Notes under the pieces: generated by a model | The model's input: only the letters and a program-made list of their open reading frames with translations | Databases searched by the model: none | Told to the model about the DNA's origin: nothing | Shown here: positions 1 through 10,412 of the stretch, piece by piece | Layout of the letters: each line of letters starts with the position of its first letter | Numbering within the stretch: position 1 is the stretch's first letter | Translations under genes and position numbers: made by a program | Assembly (NCBI GenBank): GCA_021014945.1 | Contig: MU266328.1 | Coordinates: 310,001-374,000 of the forward strand | Reading direction: 5' to 3' | DNA from: Leucogyrophana mollusca | Taxonomy: Eukaryota; Basidiomycota; Agaricomycetes; Boletales | Length of the DNA stretch: 64,000 bases

Positions 1-1
1 C

Positions 2-698
2 TTCGCATGTGCCAGCTCTCCATCAGGCCAAGAGGCTTTGGCAGAGAGCCCAGTGCACACCACGGAATCATGGGGGTATACCGATTGCGGTGAGACCATG
101 CTTGGTTCCAGTCACCAGTCGGACGACTAAAATGTCTCAGGTCTTCCTTCGGATCTCATCCAAATCAAGTCTATAAGCGTAAAACCTGACCCACCGAAGC
201 CGGGCCAGGACTTGACAGTCACGGTGGTTGGGACCGCACAGGATGTTATCGAGGTGAGTCTCATTGATATAATGTACAGGTGCTCGCGGTGACATTGGGT
301 CTCAGGAAGGAGCCTACGCGGACGTTGTCGTGAAGCTTGGTCTAATCAAGCTACTGCAGAAGAGATTTGATGTTTGCGAGGAGGCGTAAGCTTGGATTAC
401 AATCACTCTCTTCGCATAGCTAGCTAAAAGTTCTGTGCAGGCGCACTGCCAACGCCAGCGTTCAATGCCCAGTGACAAAAGGCGACTACACAGTTGAGCA
501 GACTGTCGCATTGCCGAGGGAGATTCCTCAAGGTTCGCAATGTACTTTTTCTGGCCTTTCAATCCCTTGCTCACCTCATCCTTTACAGCCAAGTTCACGG
601 TCAGCGTTCGAGGATATACGGCTGAGGAGGAGGACATGGTGTGCCTGGACCTGAAGGTGGACTTCATGAAGAGGCCCTTCCCTATGTTCGGGTGGTAA
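2..698 (+). CDS. NPC2: NPC2/ML-domain lipid transfer protein (phosphatidylglycerol/phosphatidylinositol transfer type), 5' partial
   Basis: The visible protein is the C-terminal part of an ML (MD-2-related lipid-recognition) domain protein. Fungal members bind sterols or phospholipids in the vacuole or outside the cell. Readable exons are 2-89, about 141-253, 306-388, 441-533 and 589-698, joined by GT-AG introns. Landmarks are SWGYTDCG before the first intron, VKPDPPKPGQ, a conserved Cys in RFDVCEEA, VQCPVTKGDY, and the ending DFMKRPFPMFGW. The Cys pattern and the YTDCG motif are typical of NPC2. The signal peptide and start lie outside the window to the left. The alternative is another ML-family member, but the spacing matches the fungal phospholipid-transfer type well. 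Confidence 0.85.
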
Positions 699-1010
699 CG
701 GCTTTTTGAATTGCTTTCACGCCTCTATGATCTATTTGAATGATTTACGAACTCTGACCGACTTTGGGTTAATATGTGGCCCAAGAAGATATCTTTTGTA
801 TAATACCATTGCTCTTCAGTCTGCTGCAATTTACAATTGTCCAAGGTCGCCAGCTTCTATCCGAATCATGTGATCTACAAAAATTGTGCTCCAAACGCGT
901 CGAAAGATGGTTTCCTGGAGGCAGACCAAATATTTGAAGGAAGACAGTCGCCCCTTCTCAACAGTCGAAAGAGCTACAACCGATCGTTCTCCTTGTGCTT
1001 AGCTATACCC
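699..1010. other. Intergenic, tandem + genes
   Basis: Gap between the stop of the NPC2-like gene and the start codon of IPI1. It should hold the terminator of the first gene and the promoter of the second. An open frame runs into the IPI1 start from upstream, but MPKSAKKRR at 1011 is the natural start. No other signal is seen. Confidence 0.5.
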
Positions 1011-4000
1011 ATGCCGAAGAGCGCAAAGAAGAGGAGGGAGAAGGCAGCTGATTTCTCGGTGGATGAGCCCGCTGTAGCTATTACCTTCGAAGGCTAACCT
1101 TTAAATATCACAGAAAGCCAAGTTGAAACTTGGCAAAGGGAAACAGCTGGCCAGCAACGTCATTGACACATCCTTTAAAGCTCGAAGTAAGTCCTGATAG
1201 AACCATAGGAGGTGTAGTTGGGCTCGTGAACCTCACTAACCTTGAAGATAACAGGTATTGCGCTGCCGACGCAGAGTATCGTTGTGGAAAAGGACGATGC
1301 TACCCCTACTACGAAGAGGAAACAGTCCTTTGACGATCTGATTTCTCACTTAAAACATTACAGTGCTGGGACACGTAAGGGTATGGCTCTTGGGGCTTCA
1401 GAGGGCAGTGTCGCACTTTTCTGACGTTCTCTCCGGCGCAACAGATGCTATCTTCGGTGTCCGCGAGTTATTCGAAGTGCACCCTCACCTCGTAGAGACC
1501 TCATTCACCGCCCTTGTTGCTGCTTGTGTCCGTCTGATTGGCGATGAAGTGGGACAACTATCGGCTGTGCAAGTTTACGCATGCTGACTCCGCTTTTAGG
1601 ACGCGAGCGTACGGAAGGCTTTGCTAGCTTTTCTCAACTGGCTCCTCCCGTTGGTGCCAGTAGTAAGCACCCCTTCCCGCCGAAGCGACGCCCAATAACG
1701 CGCGATTTACTAGGAGGACCTGATCCCTCACATACCGCTGCTTCTCTTATTCACGACATCCGCCCAGACTCACATATTCCCAGAGATTCGTATTGATGCT
1801 GTCCGATTCCTAGATATTTTCCTTGAACTCGCACCTGACGTCGTTGTTACGGGGTGGACAGAAGGGAATACCGGGCATGGAAAGCGAGTGTTGGAGGGAT
1901 ATCTAGGAATTTTGAGCGCAGGGACTAAATTCGGTGGAGCCGAAGGTGGGTGGTTTGGTTGTTAGATAGTGGGTGGGTTGGGTGTGTCTCAACTGCTTGA
2001 AAGGTGCTGCACAGGCCACTTCCACCGCCAGTGTTGTTCTGTCTCCTCAGGTGCGTGCCCAGTTCGTCAAGGGTCAGTGTGCATCAATCGTCTCATATCC
2101 TCTCGTACTCGAAGTCAAAACTCATCGTTTTGAGGTCATTATCTAACTTTATCGGCCATGCTCTGTCTCCGTCATCAAAAAAAAGTGACGAGCTGGCCCC
2201 AGCGCTGATATCCCTTCCGACTTGGTACCTCCTCCCCTTCTTCTCCACGCCCAAAGCATTGCAGGCGTACGACCAAGTTTTCAAAACGTCCAACCAGTAC
2301 AGTAAACACATGTCTTGGAGTCCAGAGACTGAGCTGGAGTCGTTCGATGAGGATTTCACCTATATGCCGGAAGGAGTAATAGGGCCAATCGCAAGCCCAT
2401 GGAGCCTTAGCGATTTGATGGACGTAGGACTCTCAAATGGCTCAGGTGATCCCTCTGGCGACACCTCATTCATAGTGGTGAGTGAAGGTGATTGTCTCCG
2501 GGCCTGGTACTCAGTAGTACTCCTTGTCGATCATGCAGCACTTGGCACGGACACTGTACGCTACACTAGTGGCTACTTATCTCGACTGTGCACCGGTGGT
2601 CTTTTCTCCCAGTTCCAACCCACCGGAGGCGGAACTTCACCTGCTCGCGACAACAGCGACGATCATTCGGAATCTCTACGCCACCATCCTCCAAAACAGT
2701 GCCCCAGTCAGTGCTTTCTTTGGGATTCTTCCCTCTTGCTAAGCGTTCCCTTACACCAGGTATCGGGACAAGATCTTGTCTGTGATGAAGTGAGAACTTT
2801 GCTCGGATACATGACTGGCTATTTCCCTTTTAGACCAGCAACTCGAGACGCGAAGGTGATCTACCGTCTTTCTATGCCCGCTGAGGGGTTTCACTAATCC
2901 TTGGCCACTCCTAGACAGAACAAGTATTCCAAGATATGAACGTGATATACTGCGAACTTACATCCCTTCTGGTCCTCGTTACTTCCCGTTCGCGCTCAAA
3001 GGGGCAGCGTCGCGTCACCACTCGAGCCCATCCAACACGTACAAAGGCAGCCCCAGATTCATCTCCGCCCAACGGGCTCGCCCTCGACCCGAAGCTCTCT
3101 GCCCAGGCCGAACTCGTCAGCTCCCACGTCATTCGGCTGCTCCGTGGGGAGGGCGACTCAGGGGCGCAACTTCCACGTCCCCTTACGCCCGCGATGTATG
3201 TCGCGCTTCTGCCGACAATGTGGGCGCTGCTTAACCAATCAAAGGAGATCAAGGAGCAAGGGGGGGATTCGCCTGCCGCGGTGATCATCGCACTTCTCGA
3301 GCACGCAATCAGAACATCTTCAAGTTCCTCTGTCAAGCGCCTGACGATCGAATTTGTCGCTCGGATTATCCTAGTACGCCTTTGGTGTCTACGAGAGCAC
3401 TAATGAATCTACTAACTATCTTCTAGCTTGAAAAAGAAGTCGAATATCAGGGCCACTTCGTGATAAGCAGTGCGGAAGAACGTCAGAAGGTTCAGGATTG
3501 GATACTACACCTTCCGAAGGTATTATGGGAGCTTGGTTCTAACAATCTCGCCACCTCTGATGTAAGATATCAGCATGATTCCTCTCTCAATTTCTGACAT
3601 GTCCCTAGACGATCATCCGGGCCCTCTTACGTCTCCTCCAACGCGGATCCTCTGTGGTGCAACACGAGGTTTGTGCTTTCACGCCGCTTCCAAGCGCATC
3701 TCTGCATACTGACCCCCTTGGCAATACGTCCCACATAGCAAATCACAGCCCTGCGCTCTCGCCTCTTGCCTTTCTTTACCATATTTCATCCCGTACGCGG
3801 GCAGCTTCCCGGTCCATTCACCAAAATACCCCAATCGTCTTCACATATTCGGCGCTTAGCGCTCGACCTTTCCGCTACCATCATGTCACTATCGCCGAAC
3901 ACGGATGACAGCGCCAAGGAGAACGGGGCTGAGGATCTTATGTGGGCAGTGGTGACATCGGTCAAAGACACCCCAGAGGAAGATTACTGGGCGCATTTGA

Positions 4001-4023
4001 CTAGGGCAATGGCGAATTGCTGA
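1011..4023 (+). CDS. IPI1: Pre-rRNA processing protein Ipi1 / TEX10 homologue (Rix1 complex)
   Basis: Component of the Rix1 (PELP1-TEX10-WDR18) complex, which acts on pre-60S particles in nucleolus and nucleoplasm during ITS2 processing. The protein starts MPKSAKKRREKAADF, then KAKLKLGKGK and NVIDTSFKARS, the diagnostic Ipi1 N-terminus. Next comes a helical ARM/HEAT-like region including FDDLISHLKHYSAGTRKDA, IRIDAVRFLDIFLELAP and LISLPTWYLLPFF. The later exons (about 2900-4020) continue the TEX10-like C-terminal half, including the exon beginning LEKEVEYQGHFVIS. There are roughly a dozen short introns, so the length is about 850 residues. That is closer to TEX10 than to short yeast Ipi1, as expected in basidiomycetes. 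Identity is firm; exact splice sites between 2000 and 3000 are less so. Confidence 0.87.
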
Positions 4024-4956
4024 CACGGGATGGGCCTTATTGATCCCCTCCAACTTCGCGTAGGTCCTACCTCCGAGTCCTTCGCGTCGAAGCCTGAACC
4101 TAACAGGCTAATATTTCATCAAGGGACTGAGTGCTCGGGGTGAAGGAGGCGCAAGACGGGTTCCTGGCCAGACAGGCCTCGTCGTCTCCGCGTGTCGGGG
4201 TGGCGTCGGATGACCAGGGCATATGATTGGGCTGTGACCTCGGGGAGGCCGGACTTTGGGTGGGACACGCGACGGAGGTCGTAGAACTCGCTATTATTCA
4301 CGTGTCTACCGCACGCTACTTTACGAGCACGTTAATGCAGTGCTCTTTTCTTCCCCCACGGTTTGGGTTCACCGTGGCAACGTGCTAATCAACATTCCTC
4401 GGCCTTGAATTGGCGCCGTCAACGCGCTGTCAAACTTGAGGGGACTGCGTCCCGTGTACGGTGTGCCATGTGCATGCATGGAGTGAATGAAGTAGCAGTT
4501 TCTCAGACAGACAACGCCCATCCGTTGTCTTGGCTGCCATCTCCACGGATACTGCATCCTCATCAAAATGGTAGTTTCACAAGGACAACACTGGGGTGAT
4601 GAATCTATGTCTTCCATTGCTGTGATAGTATGTATGTATGTACCCAATAAACGCGCCATCATGACTAAAGCAAGCGAGCGACCGATAGCACAACTCCAGC
4701 CCCATCAACTAACAGGATAACTTGGGCAAGCCCAATAGGTATGTAAGCACGATTATGTGTGGGGAGTGCGACTGCGACGACCGTTCCCCAAGCTCTGCCA
4801 CCCCTTGCACGCAAAGGGAGAAAGAGAACGCCCAGGCGCAGGAACGATCGACGTGGTAAAGAATGTAGAGATAAAGATAGCTTAAAAAAATAAAGATCAT
4901 ACGAATAGCGAATAGGGAATGACACTCGTCGACGTGCATCGAGAGCGAACTGGAAT
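4024..4956. other. Intergenic region between convergent genes
   Basis: About 930 bases between the 3' ends of IPI1 (+) and the secreted beta-barrel protein (-). Short open frames on both strands look like chance. A small TATG tetranucleotide run lies near 4630. No RNA gene or repeat family is recognised. Confidence 0.5.
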
Positions 4957-5922
4957 TTAGTCCCAGAGCCAGGTCATGCCGGAGATACGACCGACGGACT
5001 CGGAAGCAAGCTGAGAGAATGCCGAGGGGGAGAAGTCGAGATCTGTGAGTGCACAGCCAGTGCAGCGATCGGTGATGGCGACAGTTACGCTCTTGCCTTG
5101 GTCTGTGATGATGAAAATTAGTAAGGATACGAATTGTACAGACGAAAATACGAACAGGTGGCAGTGACCTTCCTGTTGCAGACGGGGTTCTCGTTGGGGT
5201 TCACTCCGTTGTAACCACTAATACACGATTAGTGGCATTCGGACGATCAAGAAGATTGACACTTACGGGAAAACATCAAAGAGCAGATGAGACACAGCTG
5301 CGATGTAATCGGTATCAGTGTTGGTGATGCCGCAAGCACCAAGACCAGTTGCATAGTAGGTTCCTGAGGACAGCAGGTACCATCAGAATCAAGTCCTTGG
5401 TATTACAAGCCAAGCTAGAGGCGTACCCTGTCCAGTCTGAGTGCCGATCAAAAAGCTCGGGTCACCGCTCGTGCTTGCCGACGAGGTTTGGGCGGGGGGA
5501 GCAGAGCTAGTTGTTGATGGCGGCGGGCTGTAACTTGTAGATGGCGGGGGCGGGGGCGCGTATGTGGTGGAGGGAGCTGCGGCCTGCGTCGACGAAGAAG
5601 CGGCGGCGGAGGATGAGGAAGAGGAAGAGACGGAAGGAGGGGGTGCAACATTGATGGGTGCGCTTGAGCTAGGAGCAGCCGAAGACGCGATGGAGGAGCT
5701 GCTGGCTTTGGGCGTGCAGCGCTTGTTGAGCGAGCGCTTACGCTTCTTGGGAGTAGCAGCCGAAGCGGGAACAGGCTCCTCGGCCCGTGCGGCAATGTTC
5801 TGGTGTGCGACGGCACGGTGGTGGTTGTTGCTGTAGACGTTGCGGGAAATGTGGGGCGTCGTGAGGGCAGCAGCGGAGAGGGCGAGGGCGAAAAAGACAA
5901 GGCACTTTGCGATGGGCGACAT
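4957..5922 (-). CDS. Secreted Ser/Pro-rich double-psi beta-barrel (RlpA/barwin-like) protein
   Basis: Residues 1-20 form a signal peptide (MSPIAKCLVFFALALSAAAL). A basic stretch KKRKRSLNKRC near residue 60 looks like a Kex2-type processing site. About 100 residues of Ser/Pro/Ala-rich linker follow. The C-terminal ~100 residues form an RlpA-like double-psi beta-barrel (expansin/barwin fold): GTYYATGLGACG, NENPVCNRKV, VTVAITDRCTGCA, DLDFSPSAF, and the end GRISGMTWLWD. Cysteines and the DRC/DFS motifs match fungal members of this fold. Such proteins act in the wall or outside the cell; catalytic activity is not established for this type. Introns sit near 5103-5155, 5219-5267 and 5364-5425. The Ser-rich linker probably carries O-glycans. 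Confidence 0.82.
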
Positions 5923-6595
5923 TGCGACGATCTAAAAGAAGGGGCGGTAAAGAGAGAGCGGGTGCAAGAGCTGGCTTGTGGGATCTGTAAAAAGACAGAC
6001 AAAGGGCTTTATATGCTGGATAAAAAGCCTTAAGGGTATTGACAGCCAAGGGGAAAAGAGAAAGGGAGGAAGAACACAAGCAAACCCGTCGCTGATCAAA
6101 AAGGTTGCAGGAAACGTGAGGCACCAATTCCGGGGTTATATTCACTCACACGCTGACTAATCACAATCAATCTCCCATTGCCTTGTGCACCGACCGCACA
6201 AAGCTATGCCCCCCTCGATCTTATCCCCCTTCTCCTCCACGTTTAAAGGGTTCATATCCAGCAATAAACGCACCATCGCTTGTAGGCACACGTCCTCGCC
6301 GACCGCACCAGCCTTGCCTCGTCAGTTCCCCCGTCTCACGTTGAAAATTTCACTGCTGCGGCCGAACGAAAATAGATCGAGACTAGAGCAGCCGCGTGTG
6401 ACACTCCCTTTGTCTTCAAGACAACCAGCGCCCAGTATTTTTGCTCCGAGATCACACTTTGTACAGCAACTGCACAAATGTCTCGCTTGCCGTACAAGCA
6501 TCACTCCAGCCGTGATCTATTGTCCTGTGTACAGAGCGCTCAACGATGAACGTAACTTCTCGTGTCGGCACAATGGAGCGTACTTTATATCCCAA
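5923..6595. other. Upstream region of the secreted beta-barrel gene
   Basis: Gap between two minus-strand genes. It carries the promoter of the secreted protein and the 3' flank of eIF3h. Frames through it on either strand show no recognisable protein. Confidence 0.5.
6007..6013 (-). promoter_or_regulatory. TATA-like box
   Basis: On the minus strand the sequence reads TATAAAG about 85 bases upstream of the ATG at 5922, a plausible core-promoter position for the secreted beta-barrel gene. This is a visual motif match only. Confidence 0.35.
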
Positions 6596-8033
6596 TTATA
6601 TCCCGGAGCTAGCCCTAGCCGCGTACATCTTCACCAATCCAGCGCTCGCATTACTCTCCAGACTCTTCGCGAATGCATCCACCTGGCCCAATAATAGCAT
6701 GCTCTCCAATCTGCTCGGCTCTGGTGGGATCTTGAACAATCTGCTAATGTCCTCTTCCGGAAGCGGGTTTAGGCCTTGTGCCACCCGCGATGCGTTCTCC
6801 TCTTTCCGCTTCGCAACATATGTATCTGCACGCAGCTTTTCCCGCGCAATTTGTCTCGAGTGGTATGCGACATTTCCTTCTTCCGTTCGGTAACTGTCAA
6901 TAGCTTCCGCAATTTGCTCCAGGTTCCTCGTCAGTCCCGTGTTCCCAAGATCGAGCACGGAGAATGACGGGGGAAGCGCGGATGTTGTGGCTGATTTGGG
7001 ATGAACCCCTGTCAATGATGATGTCGAGGGTGCTGCCATTGCACCCAGGAACGAGCTGAGTAGAGGGTTCGTCCGGATTTTGAGAGGGACCTCCTCCAAA
7101 ATCGAAGAAAATGTCAATCGATGACTTATCAAGCTTGATCGAGTAACTCCGTCAGATGAATTGCTCGAGGAACCACGAAACTCACCTTGACGCGCTAAAA
7201 TTAGCTTTTTTGTATGCATCCATGAAGGCAGGGGTCAGTTTGAAAGCACGGAAGGATGCATTTCCTCGAGCCGTTTGCGAGAGATCTTCCGTCGACTGTC
7301 AGCTCCCGGGGTTGCACCGAGCTGATAATCTAAACCTACCATGCACAATAACGATACCCCCGTGCCTCAGTCGTTCTTGGTGTATGGCCTGAGTGTCAAC
7401 TAACGTCTGATTGAAGAATGCTCCCAAAGTTGTGGCCTGGTAGAATCCCACTACATTATCGTCACCCTGAACCTCCTTTAGGGAACGGAGCATTGATGCC
7501 TGATAGCGCGCTGAAATTAAACGCGAGTTGCACTCATTTTTTGGCGATCACGGAAACTCAAAAAGCGCGACCTACCGATGGATTTTGCTGATTTGTCGTC
7601 GTCATCGTTATTATGGTGCGGTAATGGAAAGGAGTTGGACACCTCGAGGATGCCGTCCAAGTCAAGGCCTAACAGAAGCCCGTGAGCAGTTGTAGACGGA
7701 GCCTCGCGACTATGCTTCAGGATCTTGGTCACGACCTAAACGAGTCACCGCGGGATATCAGCCGACCGTGATCTTAGTTAATGGAACGGCGAAGTGAGAG
7801 AAAGGTGGCGGGAGGCCGGCAGTGCGAAGGTAGGCGAGCAACAGAAGCAGACAACGAGTGGTACGCACCAAACCATCGAGCTGAACACATGTAAGCGGGA
7901 TTTCGGCCTCGATGTCGATCGCTTTGGACATGGACGCAGGGATGGCTTCATATGTGGGCGCCGCAGGTGCGGGTGCGGCCTGGGGCGCGGGAAGGGATGC
8001 AGCCAGTGCTGCAGCCATGGAGGTTGCAGCCAT
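6596..8033 (-). CDS. EIF3H: Translation initiation factor eIF3 subunit H
   Basis: eIF3h is an MPN-domain subunit of the eIF3 complex, which works on the 40S subunit in translation initiation. The start MAATSMAAALAASL is followed by an Ala/Pro linker and the MPN fold: IPLTCVQLDGLV, VVTKILKHSREA, HGLLLGLDLDGILEVSNSFP, VVGFYQATTLGAFFNQ and ERLRHGGIVIVHDL. The C-terminal helices end in RLESMLLLGQVDAFAKSLES. The JAMM metal ligands of active deubiquitinases are absent, as is normal for eIF3h. The ATG at 8033 lies just before the domain; longer upstream frames are not needed. There are several short introns, including a Ser/Asp-rich insertion near PHHNNDDDDKSAKS. It is divergent from the zinc transporter. 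Confidence 0.9.
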
Positions 8034-8467
8034 TTTGTATAAGAAGGAGGAAAGCCGAACAGACGATCTCGTTGGGAGACTTGTAAGATTCCAAGGACGT
8101 CGCTGAGCCTGATCGTCCTCCAAAGAAAAAATGCGAGGCGGGGGATACCAAACAAACCACAACTCTCCATTCTATTCTACCAAAGTGACAGAAGAGAGGA
8201 GGGTGTATTTTATTTATTCCATAACCCATCGTATGTATATGTCTGCATAGGAAGCAGCTGCCGTACGAATTCCCTGCTTGGTACCCCTTGGTGCTCTTTC
8301 TTCTGCCGTTCTGCAAAGCTTCACCCAAGGCGTTGAGCTGCCAATTGCTTCCGAGTTACGGCAGCTTATGTATTACTAAGCGGACATATCCGTGCCCTCT
8401 CGGAGCAGACCCTTCGCAGTCTTTGAAGCCTAGCTTAAACCAGACCTACTCTTCTTTCCGTCACAAC
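8034..8467. promoter_or_regulatory. Shared promoter region of eIF3h (-) and zinc transporter (+)
   Basis: Divergent start codons lie 434 bases apart, so the region must carry both promoters. An A/T-rich stretch lies near 8205-8220. I see no specific operator. Confidence 0.4.
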
Positions 8468-10318
8468 ATGGCGCTATCTCGCTCAGCGAGAATAACGCTG
8501 CTCCTTGTCATAGATGTTATCTTCTTCTTCGTAGAGCTTATCGTCGGTAAGAGCAGAGCACCTCCCAATCATCGTCACAGCCCCCTTAATGTGTATGTTC
8601 TTCAGGTTATGCAGTCGGCTCACTCGCTTTGGTCGCCGACAGCTTTCATATGCTCAAGTAAGATTCTTTGGTGTCGCGCGGCGAACAAAACTCAGCATCT
8701 ATTCAGCGACGTGATGAGCCTGATCGTTGCACTCTATGCCATCAAGGCGAGCCAACTCGTTTCTCTTGCGAGTTTTGGTCTGACTTGAACCCCTTAGTTG
8801 ACAAACCAGAGTGCGACAGACTCTCGCTACTCCTATGGTTGGCATAGAGCCGAGATCCTGGCTGCTCTCATCAACGGCGTCTTCTTGCTCGCGCTTTGTT
8901 TCTCCATATTCATGGAGGCCATGGAACGTTTCTTCAGTACACCGGGTCAGTCATTAGCAAGATCCGGAGGCGCATACGTTCATCACCCTGCTTTTTCCAG
9001 ACATATCAAATCCTCGTCTTGTGGTCATTGTCGGATCATTTGGTCTAGCCTCTAACATCGTTGGGCTATTTCTCTTTCACGGTGTGTTGAGTATATGCGC
9101 CCCCAATGTACCCGGCACTGATCCGAATAACACAGAACATGGTCATTCCCATGATCATGATCATAAGGCCACCCCAACATCATCCCGTCCCCCGAGCATT
9201 ACACATACAGACCCTGTAAATGGCGTCACTCCAACTCCAAAGATCTCAATTCGGCCGCGAAGCCGGAATCGCTCCGAATCTTATTCGTCGCTTTATGGCC
9301 ACCCCGTTGCAACTCGAGCGTCCCTTGTGCAGGCCGCACAAGACATTGCTGATTCTGCCAGTCCGTCGTCGCCCAGCCGCCACAGGCGGAAAGACTCGTC
9401 TATGTCGCGTCCCCCCACTCATCACCGGGGCTTGTCATCCGAAGATGGAACCGTAGTGCCTTTCAATGCCTCCGACGAGCGAACTCCGTTGTTGGCCGAC
9501 GAATTGAGAGAAACTGCGCACTTCAATGCGTCTCCTGCAAGTGGTGGCTCTATATCAGAAGGTGGACACGGACACGGACACTCCCATGGGGGGTCGATGA
9601 ACATGCGCGCGCTCGTTCTACACGTTTTGGGTGATGCGCTGGGCAATGTTGGAGTCATTGCAACGGGTCTGATCATTTGGCTCACATCGTGGAGTTTCAA
9701 ATACTACTGCGACCCAATCATTAGTTTGGTGATTACTGTTATCATCTTCTCGTCTGCCCTCCCCTTAGGTAAGTCTGCTTCTTGCTGTCCCCTCAGCTGC
9801 TCACCGGGTTCTAGTCCGCAGTGCTTCCTTTATCCTGCTTCAAGGAGTTCCTCCCACAATCTCACTAGACGAGGTTCGAGAGTCCATCCTGAACGTTGAT
9901 GGCGTCCTTTCGGTCCATGAGCTGCATGTCTGGCAACTTTCAGAGTCCAAGATTGTCGCATCCGTCCATGTGATGGCTTCGCGAAACCACGACTTTATGC
10001 CGGTCGCAGCGGACATTCGTAAGGCCCTGCACCATCACGGTATTCACTCCAGTACCATCCAGCCGGAGTATCACCCTCGGAGTCCTGGTGTTATACCGGA
10101 AGATCATCTCAAGGTTTAAAGTTTCAGCTAGTTTTTATAAGCGTCTGTCTAACAATTTTGCCGTAGACGTCGGAGGATTCTTCTTGCTTGATTCTGTGCC
10201 CTCCGGATCAGAATTGTGATCCAGTAGAGAATTCATGTTGCCGTGAGTTGTCAAAAAGATCATAAACAAGGGTAGTGCTAATGATCTGTTGCCAGCCCCT
10301 CCCCCGCCTGGGGTGTGA
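8468..10318 (+). CDS. ZRC1: Cation diffusion facilitator, vacuolar Zn/Co transporter (ZRC1/COT1 type)
   Basis: CDF-family H+/Zn2+ antiporter, expected in the vacuolar membrane, moving zinc or cobalt out of the cytosol. The start is MALSRSARITLLLVIDVIFF, the first of six membrane helices. The zinc-binding HxxxD pairs are visible: DSFHMLND in helix 2 and HVLGDALGN in helix 5. The cytosolic loop is His-rich (HGHSHDHDHK and GHGHGHSHGG) with a long Ser/Pro insert between, typical of fungal members. A C-terminal ferredoxin-like domain contains VLSVHELHVWQL. A stop is reached at 10117-10119 if the last introns are ignored. Splicing 10114-10166 and 10243-10295 instead yields a Cys-rich tail (SCLILCPPDQNCDP then SCCPPPPPGV). 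This matches the usual C-terminus, so I extend the gene to 10318. Confidence 0.88.
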
Positions 10319-10412
10319 GCCCTAAAACACGTTGGTTTTTCTGTGTCTGTTCTCTCGCCATTAAATTAATACTGCAATACTTCGTGTACTGTGCACTCTA
10401 TCATATAATTTA

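Noticed and set aside
5564..5836. Plus-strand open frame rich in Glu/Ala opposite the secreted beta-barrel gene
   Set aside because: Antisense shadow of the Ser/Pro-rich linker; the minus-strand protein has a signal peptide and a recognisable fold.
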